This document shows, one piece after another, positions 34,406-42,753 of a stretch of DNA of 64,000 nucleotides (its first letter is position 1; the number at the start of each line of letters is the position of its first letter). The notes beneath the pieces were generated by a model. That model made no database searches, was not told the origin of the DNA, and saw only the letters and a program-made list of their open reading frames with translations. The DNA comes from Castellaniella caeni NBRC 101664 (GTDB taxonomy: Bacteria; Pseudomonadota; Gammaproteobacteria; Burkholderiales; Burkholderiaceae_B), in assembly GCF_001592225.1 (NCBI RefSeq), contig NZ_BCWN01000004.1, positions 124,001-188,000 of the forward strand. Reading direction: 5' to 3'. The translations under genes were made by a program, and so were the position numbers.

Positions 34406-34410
34406 GTCAA
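34382..34410 (-). promoter_or_regulatory. Promoter for the GntR regulator-puuE-alc arm
   Basis: On the minus strand TTGACG (34410-34405), 17-bp spacer, AATAAT (34387-34382). It lies face-to-face on the plus-strand promoter, sharing nearly all its bases. Transcription would start near 34375, about 45 bases before the regulator ATG. Confidence 0.6.
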
Positions 34411-34415
34411 CACAA

Positions 34416-34427
34416 ATTGTTGACAAT
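34416..34427. promoter_or_regulatory. GntR operator copy 2 (ATTGT-TG-ACAAT)
   Basis: Identical 12-mer to copy 1, centred 44 bp (about four helical turns) away on the same face. It lies just downstream of the predicted plus-strand start and upstream of the minus-strand -35. It is also part of a longer inverted repeat GTCAACA-CAAAT-TGTTGAC (34406-34424). Confidence 0.75.
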
Positions 34428-34593
34428 GTGTCGGCCGCTCGATCCCGGGGTCGCAGAACCCAGCTTGAAGCCGACGTAAACCATCCTGCCCCGAAGCATT
34501 TCTTCCACGTATTCGCTTCGCGCCCCGGTGCCTCACACCGGGATGGCCAGACCGGGGGCCGCACTGGCAGGATATTGACCGGGGATCAATCTC

Positions 34594-34947
34594 ATGGGAA
34601 AACTTTCCACCCATGTCCTGGACACCGTTCACGGTGTGCCGGCTCAGGGCGTCGCCCTGGAACTCTACCGCCTTGAAGGCGAACACCGCACCTTGCTCAC
34701 CCAGACAGCCACCAACCACGATGGCCGTTGCGATGCCCCCCTGCTCAGCGGCGACGCCCTGACCAAGGGCACCTACGAGCTGGTGTTTCATGCGGGCGAC
34801 TACTTTGCCGGCAAGGGCATCTCGCTGCCCGAACCGCGCTTCGTGGACGTCGTCGTCCTGCGCTTTGGCGTGGCCAATCCAGAACAGAACTATCACGTCC
34901 CCCTGGTGGTGACGCCGTGGACCTGGTCCACGTACCGCGGCAGCTAG
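34594..34947 (+). CDS. uraH: 5-Hydroxyisourate hydrolase (transthyretin-like)
   Basis: A 117-residue transthyretin-like protein starting KLSTHVLDTVHGVPAQGV and ending with the diagnostic YRGS tetrapeptide. It converts 5-hydroxyisourate, the product of urate oxidation, to OHCU. It precedes puuD by 53 bases. The next enzyme, OHCU decarboxylase, is not encoded in this window. Confidence 0.95.
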   Translation: MGKLSTHVLDTVHGVPAQGVALELYRLEGEHRTLLTQTATNHDGRCDAPLLSGDALTKGTYELVFHAGDYFAGKGISLPEPRFVDVVVLRFGVANPEQNYHVPLVVTPWTWSTYRGS

Positions 34948-35000
34948 ACCGCGCACCGTCCCCCACCCCCTACCCAATTACAAGAAGAGGAGACCTTGTC

Positions 35001-36221
35001 ATGGAAGGCTTTTTTCTGGAATACGGCAACCTGCTGCTGCGCTGGCTGCACGTCATCGCCGCCATCGCCTGGATCGGCGAATCAATCTACTTCGTGATGC
35101 TCGACCTCAGCCTGCACGCGCCCAAGGGCGAACAGGCCAAGAAGCTGGGCGTCTATGGTGAGCTGTGGGCCGTGCACGGCGGCGGCTTCTACCACAACCA
35201 AAAATATCTCACCAACCCGGCCGAGCTGCCCGACGACCTGCACTGGTCGTTCTGGAAGGCCTACACCACCTGGCTGTCGGGCTTTGGCCTGTTCATGCTG
35301 CTGTATCTGCTGAAAGCCGACATCTACCTGGTGAACCCGGCCAGCCCCTGGGCCTGGGCGCGCGCCATGAGCGGCGTTGAGGCCGGCATCCTGGCCGTGC
35401 TGTTCCTGGTGGTGGGCTACAACGTGTACTCGCGCATGTGCCGCATCATCAGCCCCACCGTCAACCACGACGGCTGGTTGAGCGTGGGCGTGGGCGTCAT
35501 GATGATTCTGGTGTCGTGGCTCACGACGCAGATCTTCCCGGGCCGCGCCGCCTTTCTCATCACCGGCGCGCTCATGGCCACCTGCATGTCGGCCAACGTG
35601 TTCTTCTGGATCATTCCCGGCCAGCGACGCATGGTCAAGGCCCTGAAGGCCGGCCAGAAGCCCAACCCGCTGGACGGCGCCTGGGGCAAGCAGCGCTCGG
35701 TGCACAACACGTACTTCACCCTGCCCGTCATCTTCCTGATGCTGAGCAACCACTACTCGTTCACCTACTCGAACGCGTACGCCTGGGTGATCATGGTGCT
35801 GTTCATCTTCGCCGGCGGCGTGATCCGCCAGTACTTCGTGCTGCGTCATACGGGCAAGAACGACCTGCGCTACCCGGCCGCCGGCATCATCGCCCTGGCG
35901 CTGATCGGCTGGATCGCCGCGCCCGCCCCCGTGGCGGCCACCGCGCCCAGCCAGGCGTCGGCGGGCGCCGCCAGCACCGTGACGGTGGCGCAAGTGCACG
36001 GCATCGTCGCCTCGCGCTGTGTGGAATGCCACTCGGCCAAGCCCACGCAGGCCGGCTTTGCGGCGGCTCCGGCGGGCATCATGCTGGACACCAACGACGA
36101 GATCATCCAGCACGCTGCCAAGATCAAGGAAGTGGTGGGCAACAAGTACATGCCGCTGGGCAACTTGACGCAGATGACCGACGACGAGCGCGCCGTCATC
36201 GCCGCCTGGAACGGCAAGTAA
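35001..36221 (+). CDS. puuD: Urate hydroxylase PuuD (membrane protein with C-terminal cytochrome c domain)
   Basis: A 406-residue protein. Residues 1 to about 310 are a DUF989-type membrane domain with several helices (GNLLLRWLHVIAAIAWIGES, FWKAYTTWLSGFGLFMLLYL, and others); after an Ala/Pro linker comes a cytochrome c domain with the haem site CVECH (near residue 341) and a likely axial Met in NKYMPLGN. This type oxidises urate to 5-hydroxyisourate and passes electrons to the respiratory chain. A strong AGAGGAGA precedes the start. Confidence 0.93.
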   Translation: MEGFFLEYGNLLLRWLHVIAAIAWIGESIYFVMLDLSLHAPKGEQAKKLGVYGELWAVHGGGFYHNQKYLTNPAELPDDLHWSFWKAYTTWLSGFGLFMLLYLLKADIYLVNPASPWAWARAMSGVEAGILAVLFLVVGYNVYSRMCRIISPTVNHDGWLSVGVGVMMILVSWLTTQIFPGRAAFLITGALMATCMSANVFFWIIPGQRRMVKALKAGQKPNPLDGAWGKQRSVHNTYFTLPVIFLMLSNHYSFTYSNAYAWVIMVLFIFAGGVIRQYFVLRHTGKNDLRYPAAGIIALALIGWIAAPAPVAATAPSQASAGAASTVTVAQVHGIVASRCVECHSAKPTQAGFAAAPAGIMLDTNDEIIQHAAKIKEVVGNKYMPLGNLTQMTDDERAVIAAWNGK

Positions 36222-36273
36222 GCAGTAACGGCACAGGGGCCCATCCAGCGGATCGGGGCCCGGGCCGTCGTCA

Positions 36274-36321
36274 CCGCAGGCCCTGCGCCCCACCACGGGA
36301 CGCAGGGCCTGCGGCCTTTTT
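36274..36321 (+). terminator. Strong Rho-independent terminator after puuD
   Basis: A perfect 14-bp stem CCGCAGGCCCTGCG/CGCAGGGCCTGCGG with a 13-base loop, followed by CC and five Ts. The last T is shared with the stop codon of the convergent pilus gene. There is no T-run on the other strand, so it ends the uraH-puuD transcript. Confidence 0.9.
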
Positions 36322-37436
36322 CAATTGGGCTGGCAGACGTAGCCACGGCTCAGGCCCTCGGGGGCCGTCAGCGCCCCGCTTTCGGCAACCTGTACCTCGC
36401 TGTAACCCGGCCCGCAACTGCAGCTGCCGGTGACCGGGTTGAGCGTCGCCTGACCGCTGGCGCTGGCGCAGCCCCGGCGGCTATTGGACAGATAGCCGCC
36501 CCCCTGTGGACGGGCCAGCTGCCGCCAGAACCCTTGGCGGCACACCAGCAACCCGGCGTAGCGGTCATCGCGCCCCACGCCGCCTTCGAGCGCGCAGGCG
36601 GTGCCGTCTCGCTGCCCCTCTTCCAGCAACAGGCCATCCCGGGCCTGCAACCAGGTGCCGCTGCGGATCTGCCCCTGCACGGTCAGCGTGGACTGGAAGT
36701 CGGCATCGCGGGAATCGCGCACCCGCAGGTAATCGGCATGATCCGTGCCGTCCGTCTCATCGTCCCGGGCCCCGCCGCCCGTCCCATCGCCCGTGCCCTG
36801 CGTGCCATCCGCGCCCGGCACCCGGAAGACGCCCAGCGCCACGGTGCCAGGCTGCCAGCGCCAGTCGGCGGACAGGCCGATCTGCTGCCCGGCGCCCAGC
36901 AACCACTGAGGGCGAGCGTCTCGCACAGCCAGGCCCTGGCCCTGGGCGGCTAGCAACCACTCGGCCACCAAGGCCTCGTCCGCCGTCCCCGTCGGGCGCA
37001 GCAGCCCGGGACGCGCGGCCACCAGCGCCTGCAAACGGCAAGGCGCCTGGGGACAGGTGGCATCCCGCCGCAGACGAAACTCCAGCGCCTGGGCCAAGGG
37101 GCCACGAGCCTGCCAGCCGGGCGGCAGAAACCCCAGGGCGCGCAACTCGCCTGCCTGCGGCGCCGTCCAGTCGGCCACGCCCGGCACGGCGGCATTGGCC
37201 CCATCGGCGGGTGCGCGGGCCAGCGCGCCACCATGCTCGCGCACGAACGCTTCGAGCGCCTGATGGGCGGTGCCCATCCACACCGCCAGCGCCTGAACCT
37301 GGGCAAGCCGCGCGCGCCGCATCCACTCCTGCCCCGCCCAGATGGCCAGCATCAAGGCCAGGGCGGCCACCAGCATGAGTTCCATGAGCAGAAAGCCGCG
37401 CTGCGCGGCGCCCCGGGCACGCGGTTCAGCGCACAT
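36321..37436 (-). CDS. pilV: PilV-like minor prepilin/tip protein of a type IVb pilus
   Basis: A 371-residue prepilin-like protein. The leader MCAEPRARGAAQRG precedes FLLMELMLVAALALMLAIW, the hydrophobic helix with the conserved glutamate at +5. The long C-terminal part ends in a cysteine-rich module (RRGCASASG, GSCSCGPGYSEV, GYVCQPN), like PilV adhesins of R64-type thin pili. Its start overlaps the pilS stop by 11 bases. In R64 PilV forms the recipient-recognising tip. No shufflon sequences or Rci recombinase are seen next to it. Confidence 0.8.
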   Translation of the reverse strand: MCAEPRARGAAQRGFLLMELMLVAALALMLAIWAGQEWMRRARLAQVQALAVWMGTAHQALEAFVREHGGALARAPADGANAAVPGVADWTAPQAGELRALGFLPPGWQARGPLAQALEFRLRRDATCPQAPCRLQALVAARPGLLRPTGTADEALVAEWLLAAQGQGLAVRDARPQWLLGAGQQIGLSADWRWQPGTVALGVFRVPGADGTQGTGDGTGGGARDDETDGTDHADYLRVRDSRDADFQSTLTVQGQIRSGTWLQARDGLLLEEGQRDGTACALEGGVGRDDRYAGLLVCRQGFWRQLARPQGGGYLSNSRRGCASASGQATLNPVTGSCSCGPGYSEVQVAESGALTAPEGLSRGYVCQPN

Positions 37437-38043
37437 GGAAAACGAACTGGTTGGTGTTGCCCTTGGCACAAGCCCCCTCGGTGGTGAGGGCGCTGTACGG
37501 CGTGGTTTCGTCCTTCACCGTCCGGGTGGCCCCGCTGGCGGAAGCGACCGTGATGCGCTCGGCCACCCGCTGCAAGATCGAGGCAATCGACGGGCAGGCC
37601 ACGTGGTTCACCCGCAGCAGCCGCAGCAAGAAGCCGGTGCCGCCGTCGGTTGCCTCCACCTCGACCGTGCCGTCGCCCCCCAGGCCGTGCAGCACCGAAC
37701 CGTCCGACGCCAGGGTGAGCACGCTGGAATCGGCCACCAGGGCCGCCAGATTGGCGGTGCCCAGCGACTCGTAAGGCGGGTCGCCGGACGTGCCGGCGTT
37801 GACCCGCGTGTGCGTGATGAAGCGCACCAGCTCCTGGCCCACCTGGGGCACTTTGTTCTCCATCACGTAGCCGCCGATGGCCGGGATGCCGATGACGGCG
37901 ATGAGCAGCACGATGGCTGTCACAATGGACACCTCGATGAGGGAGAACCCCCGCTGTCGGCGCCAGGCCAGCCCGCGGCGCCCGCGGGTACGCGCCCGCC
38001 CCCGATCCTGCCGACGATCCCGCTCATGATCCTGTTCTTGCAT
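37426..38043 (-). CDS. pilS: PilS-like major prepilin of a type IVb pilus
   Basis: A 205-residue prepilin with a long (about 32-residue), highly basic leader, then cleavage at RG^FSLIEVSIVTAIVLLIAV, the classical type IV N-methyl helix with E5. A C-terminal cysteine pair (HVACPS and EGACAKG) could form the pilin D-loop. AAGGAGG is four to five bases before ATG 38043. It is the likely shaft subunit, between pilR and pilV as in R64. Confidence 0.85.
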   Translation of the reverse strand: MQEQDHERDRRQDRGRARTRGRRGLAWRRQRGFSLIEVSIVTAIVLLIAVIGIPAIGGYVMENKVPQVGQELVRFITHTRVNAGTSGDPPYESLGTANLAALVADSSVLTLASDGSVLHGLGGDGTVEVEATDGGTGFLLRLLRVNHVACPSIASILQRVAERITVASASGATRTVKDETTPYSALTTEGACAKGNTNQFVFHVR

Positions 38044-38083
38044 CACGCCTCCTTTGCCGGTCTTCCGGCCCTTGAGCCAGCCA

Positions 38084-39199
38084 CTATTGGCTGGCTTGAA
38101 ACATCATCCAGCCACGCCGCAGGTCGTCGATGACGGCGTAGTGCCACAGCGCCAGGCCCACGGCGCAGCCGACGCAGGCAAGCAGCACCAGCCAGCGCAT
38201 GGCCTGGGCCTCGCGCCGGACGCGCCGCATCCACACCTGCCGCATGCGCGCGTGCGTGGCCTGCAAGCCCGCCTGCAGGCCACGCGCCGCCACCATGTCG
38301 TCGAGAAACCAGATCAGCTCGCGGTCGAGCAGCCCCGTATCGAAGGCCCGCGCGCCGACGCAGCCCTGATCGACGCGGGCGATCATCCCGCGCAGGTGGG
38401 CGGCCAGCCAGGGCCGGGCGTCTTCATGCAGCAAGACCAGCACGGGACGCACCTGCGTGGAATGCCCGCCGCCCTCTTGCAGCAGCATGGCCATGAGCGC
38501 CACGAAGCGCAGCGCCTGCACCTGGCGATACAGGCGCCAGGGCCCCAGCCGGTCGAGCCGACGACGCCAGCGCCCGCTGGCGTGGGGCAAGGTGCTCAGC
38601 AGCGCGGCCAGGCCCAGCAGCACCCCGAGCGGCAGCGCGAAGCCCCACAGCCGCAGCGCCTGGGCGGCGGCAAACAGGGCCTGCGCCCGGCCACCGTAGT
38701 ACACGGGAGGCAAGCCCTGGAACGCCTGCTGCAAGGCCGGCGCAGTCCACAGGGGAATGGCCAGCATGAGCCCGGCCAGCACCAGCAGCGCCACGCCTGC
38801 GACCGCCAGGGTGGCCCAAACCAGCTGCCGGGCCTGGATCAGCAGGCCCAGGTGCCGCGCCAGCGCCTGAAAGCAGGCCAGCAGCCGCGCATTGCCCAGC
38901 GCCTGGGCGGAGCGCACCAGGGCCAGTTCGTCGCCCGGAAAACATCCGCGCCAGGTGGTGTGCAGATCGCCGCCGCCCGCCTCGCAGCGAGCCGACCAGC
39001 CGCGCGACAGGCGCCCGCGCACGGATGCGGGGCCGTGACGCAGCGCATCCCGGTCGAACAGCTCGCGCAGCGTAAGCCGCCCCTGGCTGGCCGCCAGCAC
39101 CGCGTGCAGGTAATCGAAATAATCGGCCCGCCGCGCGGCGAAGCGCCAGACGTCCAGGCGCTGCCGCAGCCGCCGCACCCAGGGCAGGCCCGCTTTCAT
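38084..39199 (-). CDS. pilR: PilR-like inner-membrane platform protein (type II secretion F family)
   Basis: A 371-residue T2SF-type membrane protein. Hydrophobic segments are at about residues 126-152 (LVWATLAVAGVALLVLAGLM), 190-210 and near the C terminus (WLVLLACVGCAVGLALWHYA), separating two cytoplasmic four-helix domains. It overlaps pilQ in an ATGA junction (39196-39199). It serves as the assembly platform for pilin polymerisation. Confidence 0.85.
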   Translation of the reverse strand: MKAGLPWVRRLRQRLDVWRFAARRADYFDYLHAVLAASQGRLTLRELFDRDALRHGPASVRGRLSRGWSARCEAGGGDLHTTWRGCFPGDELALVRSAQALGNARLLACFQALARHLGLLIQARQLVWATLAVAGVALLVLAGLMLAIPLWTAPALQQAFQGLPPVYYGGRAQALFAAAQALRLWGFALPLGVLLGLAALLSTLPHASGRWRRRLDRLGPWRLYRQVQALRFVALMAMLLQEGGGHSTQVRPVLVLLHEDARPWLAAHLRGMIARVDQGCVGARAFDTGLLDRELIWFLDDMVAARGLQAGLQATHARMRQVWMRRVRREAQAMRWLVLLACVGCAVGLALWHYAVIDDLRRGWMMFQASQ

Positions 39200-40905
39200 G
39201 ACGCACCTCCGGCGCTGGTTCGCACCGTCCCGTCGGCGGCGGCCAGGCGCTGGCGGCGCAGCAGCAGGGTTTCAAACGCCATGAAGCGCGCCTCGACGTC
39301 GCGCGGATCGACCAGGCCGCGCCCGACCTTCTCCATGGCGTGCGCCATGGCGCTGTGCCGTGGATCGGGAAGATAGGCGTGCCCTGCCTCGGACGCCAGC
39401 GCCGCGAGACCCGGCTCGAGCAGTTCGGCCGCCACGGTGCGCCCCCAGTACCCGGCCAGCGTCGGCAGTTGCTCGGCGCGGCAGTGGGCGCAGCCCGCGC
39501 GGTTGCGCAGACGCAAGGCGGCCCGGTCGATGCCCCAGAGCTGTTCGATCCAGCCCAGCCAGCGCGTCCAGTCCGCCACACTGCGGCCCGTGGCATCGCC
39601 ACGGCACAGTTCGGCCTCGCGGGCGGGCGCGGCGCACCGCGGACACAGCACTGGCAGCAGCACTTGAAAGACCAGCAACTTGAGCACGCCGGGCGTCAGC
39701 AGGAAGTCGCGCGGCATGCCGATGAAGCGGGACGCCAGGCGATCGACGATGGCGTGCGCGCCGGGGGCGTGAACCGTGGTGTAGACGTTGACCCCCGAGC
39801 CCGCCAGATCCATGAACGCCACGCCACTGTCGGCATCACGGATTTCGCCCAGCAGCACATCGCTCATGGCCGACCGCTTCAGGGTGCGCAGCTTGGCGGC
39901 GTACGGGCCCTGTGCCGCCGCGCCTGGATCGCGCGCGATCGTGTTCTGGATGGCGCCCTCGATGCGGTATTCGACCGGCTCTTCCAGCGTGATGACCTTG
40001 CGGTGTCCCGGCAGGCACCGGATCAGCGTGGCCAGGGTCGTGGATTTGCCCGAGCCCACCGTGCCCGCGAGCACGACAGCCCCCCCTTCGGAGCACAGGA
40101 CGCGCTCGAAGCACGCTACCTGTCCGGGCTGGTATCCCAGCCCTTCGAGCGTGGCAAACTGCGCGTCCGCGTCGCGCGCCAGGAAGCGCAGGCACACGCT
40201 GGGCCCGCGATCAGCCGCCAGCGACGCCCAGCGCAGAGTGTAGGCGCGGCCATCCACCTGACGCAGGAGACTGCCCTGCTGTTCGCACAAAGGGTCGAAG
40301 ACGGCGCCATTGCCGCCCTGGATGTCCATCCAGGCCACCGACAGCACGTCCATCAGCAAGTCGGTGGGCATGGGCCGGAAGCGGTCGGGCGCGACATAGC
40401 GCCCGGCCACGGTGTAGCGCACCTCGGATTCCGGCGCGTCCCGGTAGACGTTGAGGTGCAGGTCGGTGGCCCCCTGGCGCACGCCCCATTCGACGAGATC
40501 CTGGAACACCCCGGCAAGCGCGGTGGGCGTGCGCCCCGAGCCGTGGCGCGCAGGCAGCGCGCCGCCCGGGCTGCGCGACAGGGCCAGCAACAGGGGCGCG
40601 GGCACGACGTAGCGCACAGGCTCGGACAAGGCGTAGCCCGCGGCCTGGATGCGCCGGATCAGGGCATCGGCCTGATCGCTGCCCACGTACTCGGCACGCG
40701 CCAGCAGCGTCACCTGCCCATTGGCCCGCTCGACCGGACAGATGCGGTCGGCCAGGGGCAGCACGCCCAGTTCGCGCGCCAAGAGGCGCTGCAAGGGTGG
40801 TTCGAGCGCCGCGAGCTGTTCGGGACGCTCGATGGTGGCGGCCTGGGCCAGATCGAAGGGCATGCTGGGCTCGGCCAGCTGCGGGACGGACGACCACGGT
40901 TTCAT
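39196..40905 (-). CDS. pilQ: PilQ-like pilus assembly ATPase (GspE/PulE family)
   Basis: A 569-residue secretion ATPase. Walker A GTVGSGKST is at about residues 281-289; the Asp box is VITLEEPVEYRI, Walker B SDVLLGEIRDADS and the His box TTVHAPGAHAI. The tetracysteine zinc motif typical of GspE is represented by LCPRCA and AGCAHC. In the R64 nomenclature this ATPase is PilQ (not the secretin). The start at 40905 overlaps the pilP stop (ATGA). Confidence 0.9.
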   Translation of the reverse strand: MKPWSSVPQLAEPSMPFDLAQAATIERPEQLAALEPPLQRLLARELGVLPLADRICPVERANGQVTLLARAEYVGSDQADALIRRIQAAGYALSEPVRYVVPAPLLLALSRSPGGALPARHGSGRTPTALAGVFQDLVEWGVRQGATDLHLNVYRDAPESEVRYTVAGRYVAPDRFRPMPTDLLMDVLSVAWMDIQGGNGAVFDPLCEQQGSLLRQVDGRAYTLRWASLAADRGPSVCLRFLARDADAQFATLEGLGYQPGQVACFERVLCSEGGAVVLAGTVGSGKSTTLATLIRCLPGHRKVITLEEPVEYRIEGAIQNTIARDPGAAAQGPYAAKLRTLKRSAMSDVLLGEIRDADSGVAFMDLAGSGVNVYTTVHAPGAHAIVDRLASRFIGMPRDFLLTPGVLKLLVFQVLLPVLCPRCAAPAREAELCRGDATGRSVADWTRWLGWIEQLWGIDRAALRLRNRAGCAHCRAEQLPTLAGYWGRTVAAELLEPGLAALASEAGHAYLPDPRHSAMAHAMEKVGRGLVDPRDVEARFMAFETLLLRRQRLAAADGTVRTSAGGAS

Positions 40906-41510
40906 GGCCGCACCTCGCCCAGCAGCATCCGCAGGCACAGGGAATGCCGGTCGTCCCCGCGTTCGAGCTGGACGCAGGCCCCGTTCATGCCGCGCAACTG
41001 ATAGACGCCGCGATCCCCGGCATGTCCGGCGGGGTAGGCCTGGCCGCGCACGTAGAGATAGGCCCGCTGGCCCACCTGCACTTCCGCCATGAGCGCCTGC
41101 CCCACGCCGTAGAGCGCCACCAGCCGGGGGGCCAGCAGCCCCTGGGCGGCAAGCCCCACCGCCGAACCAGCGGCGCGCTCGGGCGCGGCGGCGCGGCGGT
41201 GGGCGTCGTTCAGGTCTTGCTGCATCAGTTCGTGAATCGACTGCACCTGCCAGTGTTCCTGGGGATCCGCCTGGGAATTGCCCGGGGCATCGGCCCGGAG
41301 ACCGCCCGGGCCGTCACCGGGCGCCTGCTGCGGCGAGGGCGCCCGTGGCGGCGATGCCTGCGTCACGGCCTGCTGCGCCTTGGACGGCACGGCCCCACCT
41401 GGCACCGCCGCGCGGGCCGACAATGCACCGGACAGCAGGGGCAACAGGCACAGCAGGACAGCGCATGCCGACCTGCGCACGCGGCCTTGCCGCTCAGGGA
41501 TGATTTTCAT
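40902..41510 (-). CDS. pilP: PilP-like type IVb pilus biogenesis protein
   Basis: A 202-residue exported protein: basic start MKIIPERQGRVRRSACAV, hydrophobic core and a likely cut after LSARA; then a Pro/Ala/Gln-rich linker and a compact C-terminal domain. I chose ATG 41510 because GGAGG is nine bases upstream; ATG 41516 is too close. Gene position between pilO and pilQ and its length match the PilP family of R64-type pili. The role is periplasmic, probably linking the platform and secretin. Confidence 0.75.
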   Translation of the reverse strand: MKIIPERQGRVRRSACAVLLCLLPLLSGALSARAAVPGGAVPSKAQQAVTQASPPRAPSPQQAPGDGPGGLRADAPGNSQADPQEHWQVQSIHELMQQDLNDAHRRAAAPERAAGSAVGLAAQGLLAPRLVALYGVGQALMAEVQVGQRAYLYVRGQAYPAGHAGDRGVYQLRGMNGACVQLERGDDRHSLCLRMLLGEVRP

Positions 41511-42753
41511 AGACATGGCCCTCCAGATGAAACGACAGGCGGCTGGCCCGCAGCCCCGGGCGCGTGCCCGGCAGATGGGACACCGAGAGCTTCTGCCAGG
41601 ACACGGACTGCGCCAGCGGCGCCAGCAAGACCCCCGAGCGCAAAGGCCCCTCGACCCGCAGGGCGCGCAAGGCAAGCGCAGGCAGCGTGGCGGGCGGCGG
41701 CAGCGCGCGACCCTGTTCGTCGCGCGGCGCCTCGACCGTCAGGGGGCGGGCAGCCTCGAGGCGCAGGGTCGTGAACGCGGGCAGCACGGCCTGCAAGGCG
41801 CTGGCCCAGTCCCGCATGGCCAGGCGGGCGCGGGGCAGCCGCCGTGGATCGGGCGGCTGCGCGGGCACCGGCACGCGCCAGGTGACCTGGGCGATGTCCA
41901 GCGCCGGAAAATCCACCGTCCAGCCCGCCAGCGCCCCCCGCAGCAGACCTCGGTTGTCCGCCCGCGCATCCCGGCGCCGGTATTCGCTGCGGCAGTGCCA
42001 TTGCGTCGAAGGCGGCGCGGGCTGGCACGACAGGGATTGCAGAGACCAGCCCGCCAGGCGGGCGGGCTGCCGGTAAACCGCGCCCAGCAAGGCGCGCGTG
42101 CCCGCCTCGCCATGAATGGGCCGCCGGGCCAGAGCGGCGGACAGCGCCGCCTCCCAGGCCCCCTGTTGTCGGGCATCGGCGGCGGGCCGATCCGCCGTCC
42201 ACCCGCGCAGCCAGATGGCGCCCGCCGCAACCAGCGCCAGGGCCAGGGCCGCGACGAACAGCCAGCGGGCGCGCCGATGCACACGCGTCATGGGCGGCGC
42301 CCCGGCAGCCAGGCCCGCCAGCTGCTTGGGCACGCCGTCGTCGTCGGCACATACCTGCCGCAGGCGGGGATAGGACAGGCGCAAGGTCTCAAGCGCTTGC
42401 GTGGCCAGGGCCTGATCCGGATAACCACGGTCGGCACGCGCCAGCGCCACCCCTTCGTGGCTGGCCAGCACGTGCCAGCTGTGCGTGTCGAGTGCCAGCA
42501 CACAGGCCACTGTGCCCTGCGGATGTTGCCGGGCCCAAAGCGCCGCCGCCGACCAGCACGGACGACGCACGGCCAGGCCCCGGGCCAGCCCCAGCGCCGC
42601 GGGCGGATTACCCGACAGAACCCAGTGCCCCGCGCCTTCCTGGCGCGCCTGCGACGCGATACGATCGGGCTCGCCCAGCAGGGGCAGCCATTCGAGCCCG
42701 AAGACCAACGGGATTTGTTCTACCCAGACCAGGCGCGTCGTCCGCATGCTCAC
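41494..42753 (-). CDS. pilO: PilO2-like type IVb pilus protein
   Basis: A 419-residue protein with a cytoplasmic N-terminal region (residues 1-155), a single transmembrane helix near 163-183 (WLFVAALALALVAAGAIWL) and a periplasmic domain with a cysteine pair (LSCQPA and WHCRSE). Size and order match PilO of R64/PFGI-1 pili. A GTG start at 42753 forms a GTGA overlap with pilN; ATG 42747 is an alternative. Confidence 0.78.
   Translation of the reverse strand: MSMRTTRLVWVEQIPLVFGLEWLPLLGEPDRIASQARQEGAGHWVLSGNPPAALGLARGLAVRRPCWSAAALWARQHPQGTVACVLALDTHSWHVLASHEGVALARADRGYPDQALATQALETLRLSYPRLRQVCADDDGVPKQLAGLAAGAPPMTRVHRRARWLFVAALALALVAAGAIWLRGWTADRPAADARQQGAWEAALSAALARRPIHGEAGTRALLGAVYRQPARLAGWSLQSLSCQPAPPSTQWHCRSEYRRRDARADNRGLLRGALAGWTVDFPALDIAQVTWRVPVPAQPPDPRRLPRARLAMRDWASALQAVLPAFTTLRLEAARPLTVEAPRDEQGRALPPPATLPALALRALRVEGPLRSGVLLAPLAQSVSWQKLSVSHLPGTRPGLRASRLSFHLEGHVYENHP

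Noticed and set aside
36321-37436. Shufflon (invertible pilV cassettes)
   Set aside because: No repeated recombination sites, no alternative inverted 3' ends and no Rci-type recombinase gene are visible.
39196-40905. Naming the pilus ATPase as a secretin because of the symbol pilQ
   Set aside because: In R64-type nomenclature PilQ is the ATPase; the Walker motifs are clear and the secretin is the gene at 42750.
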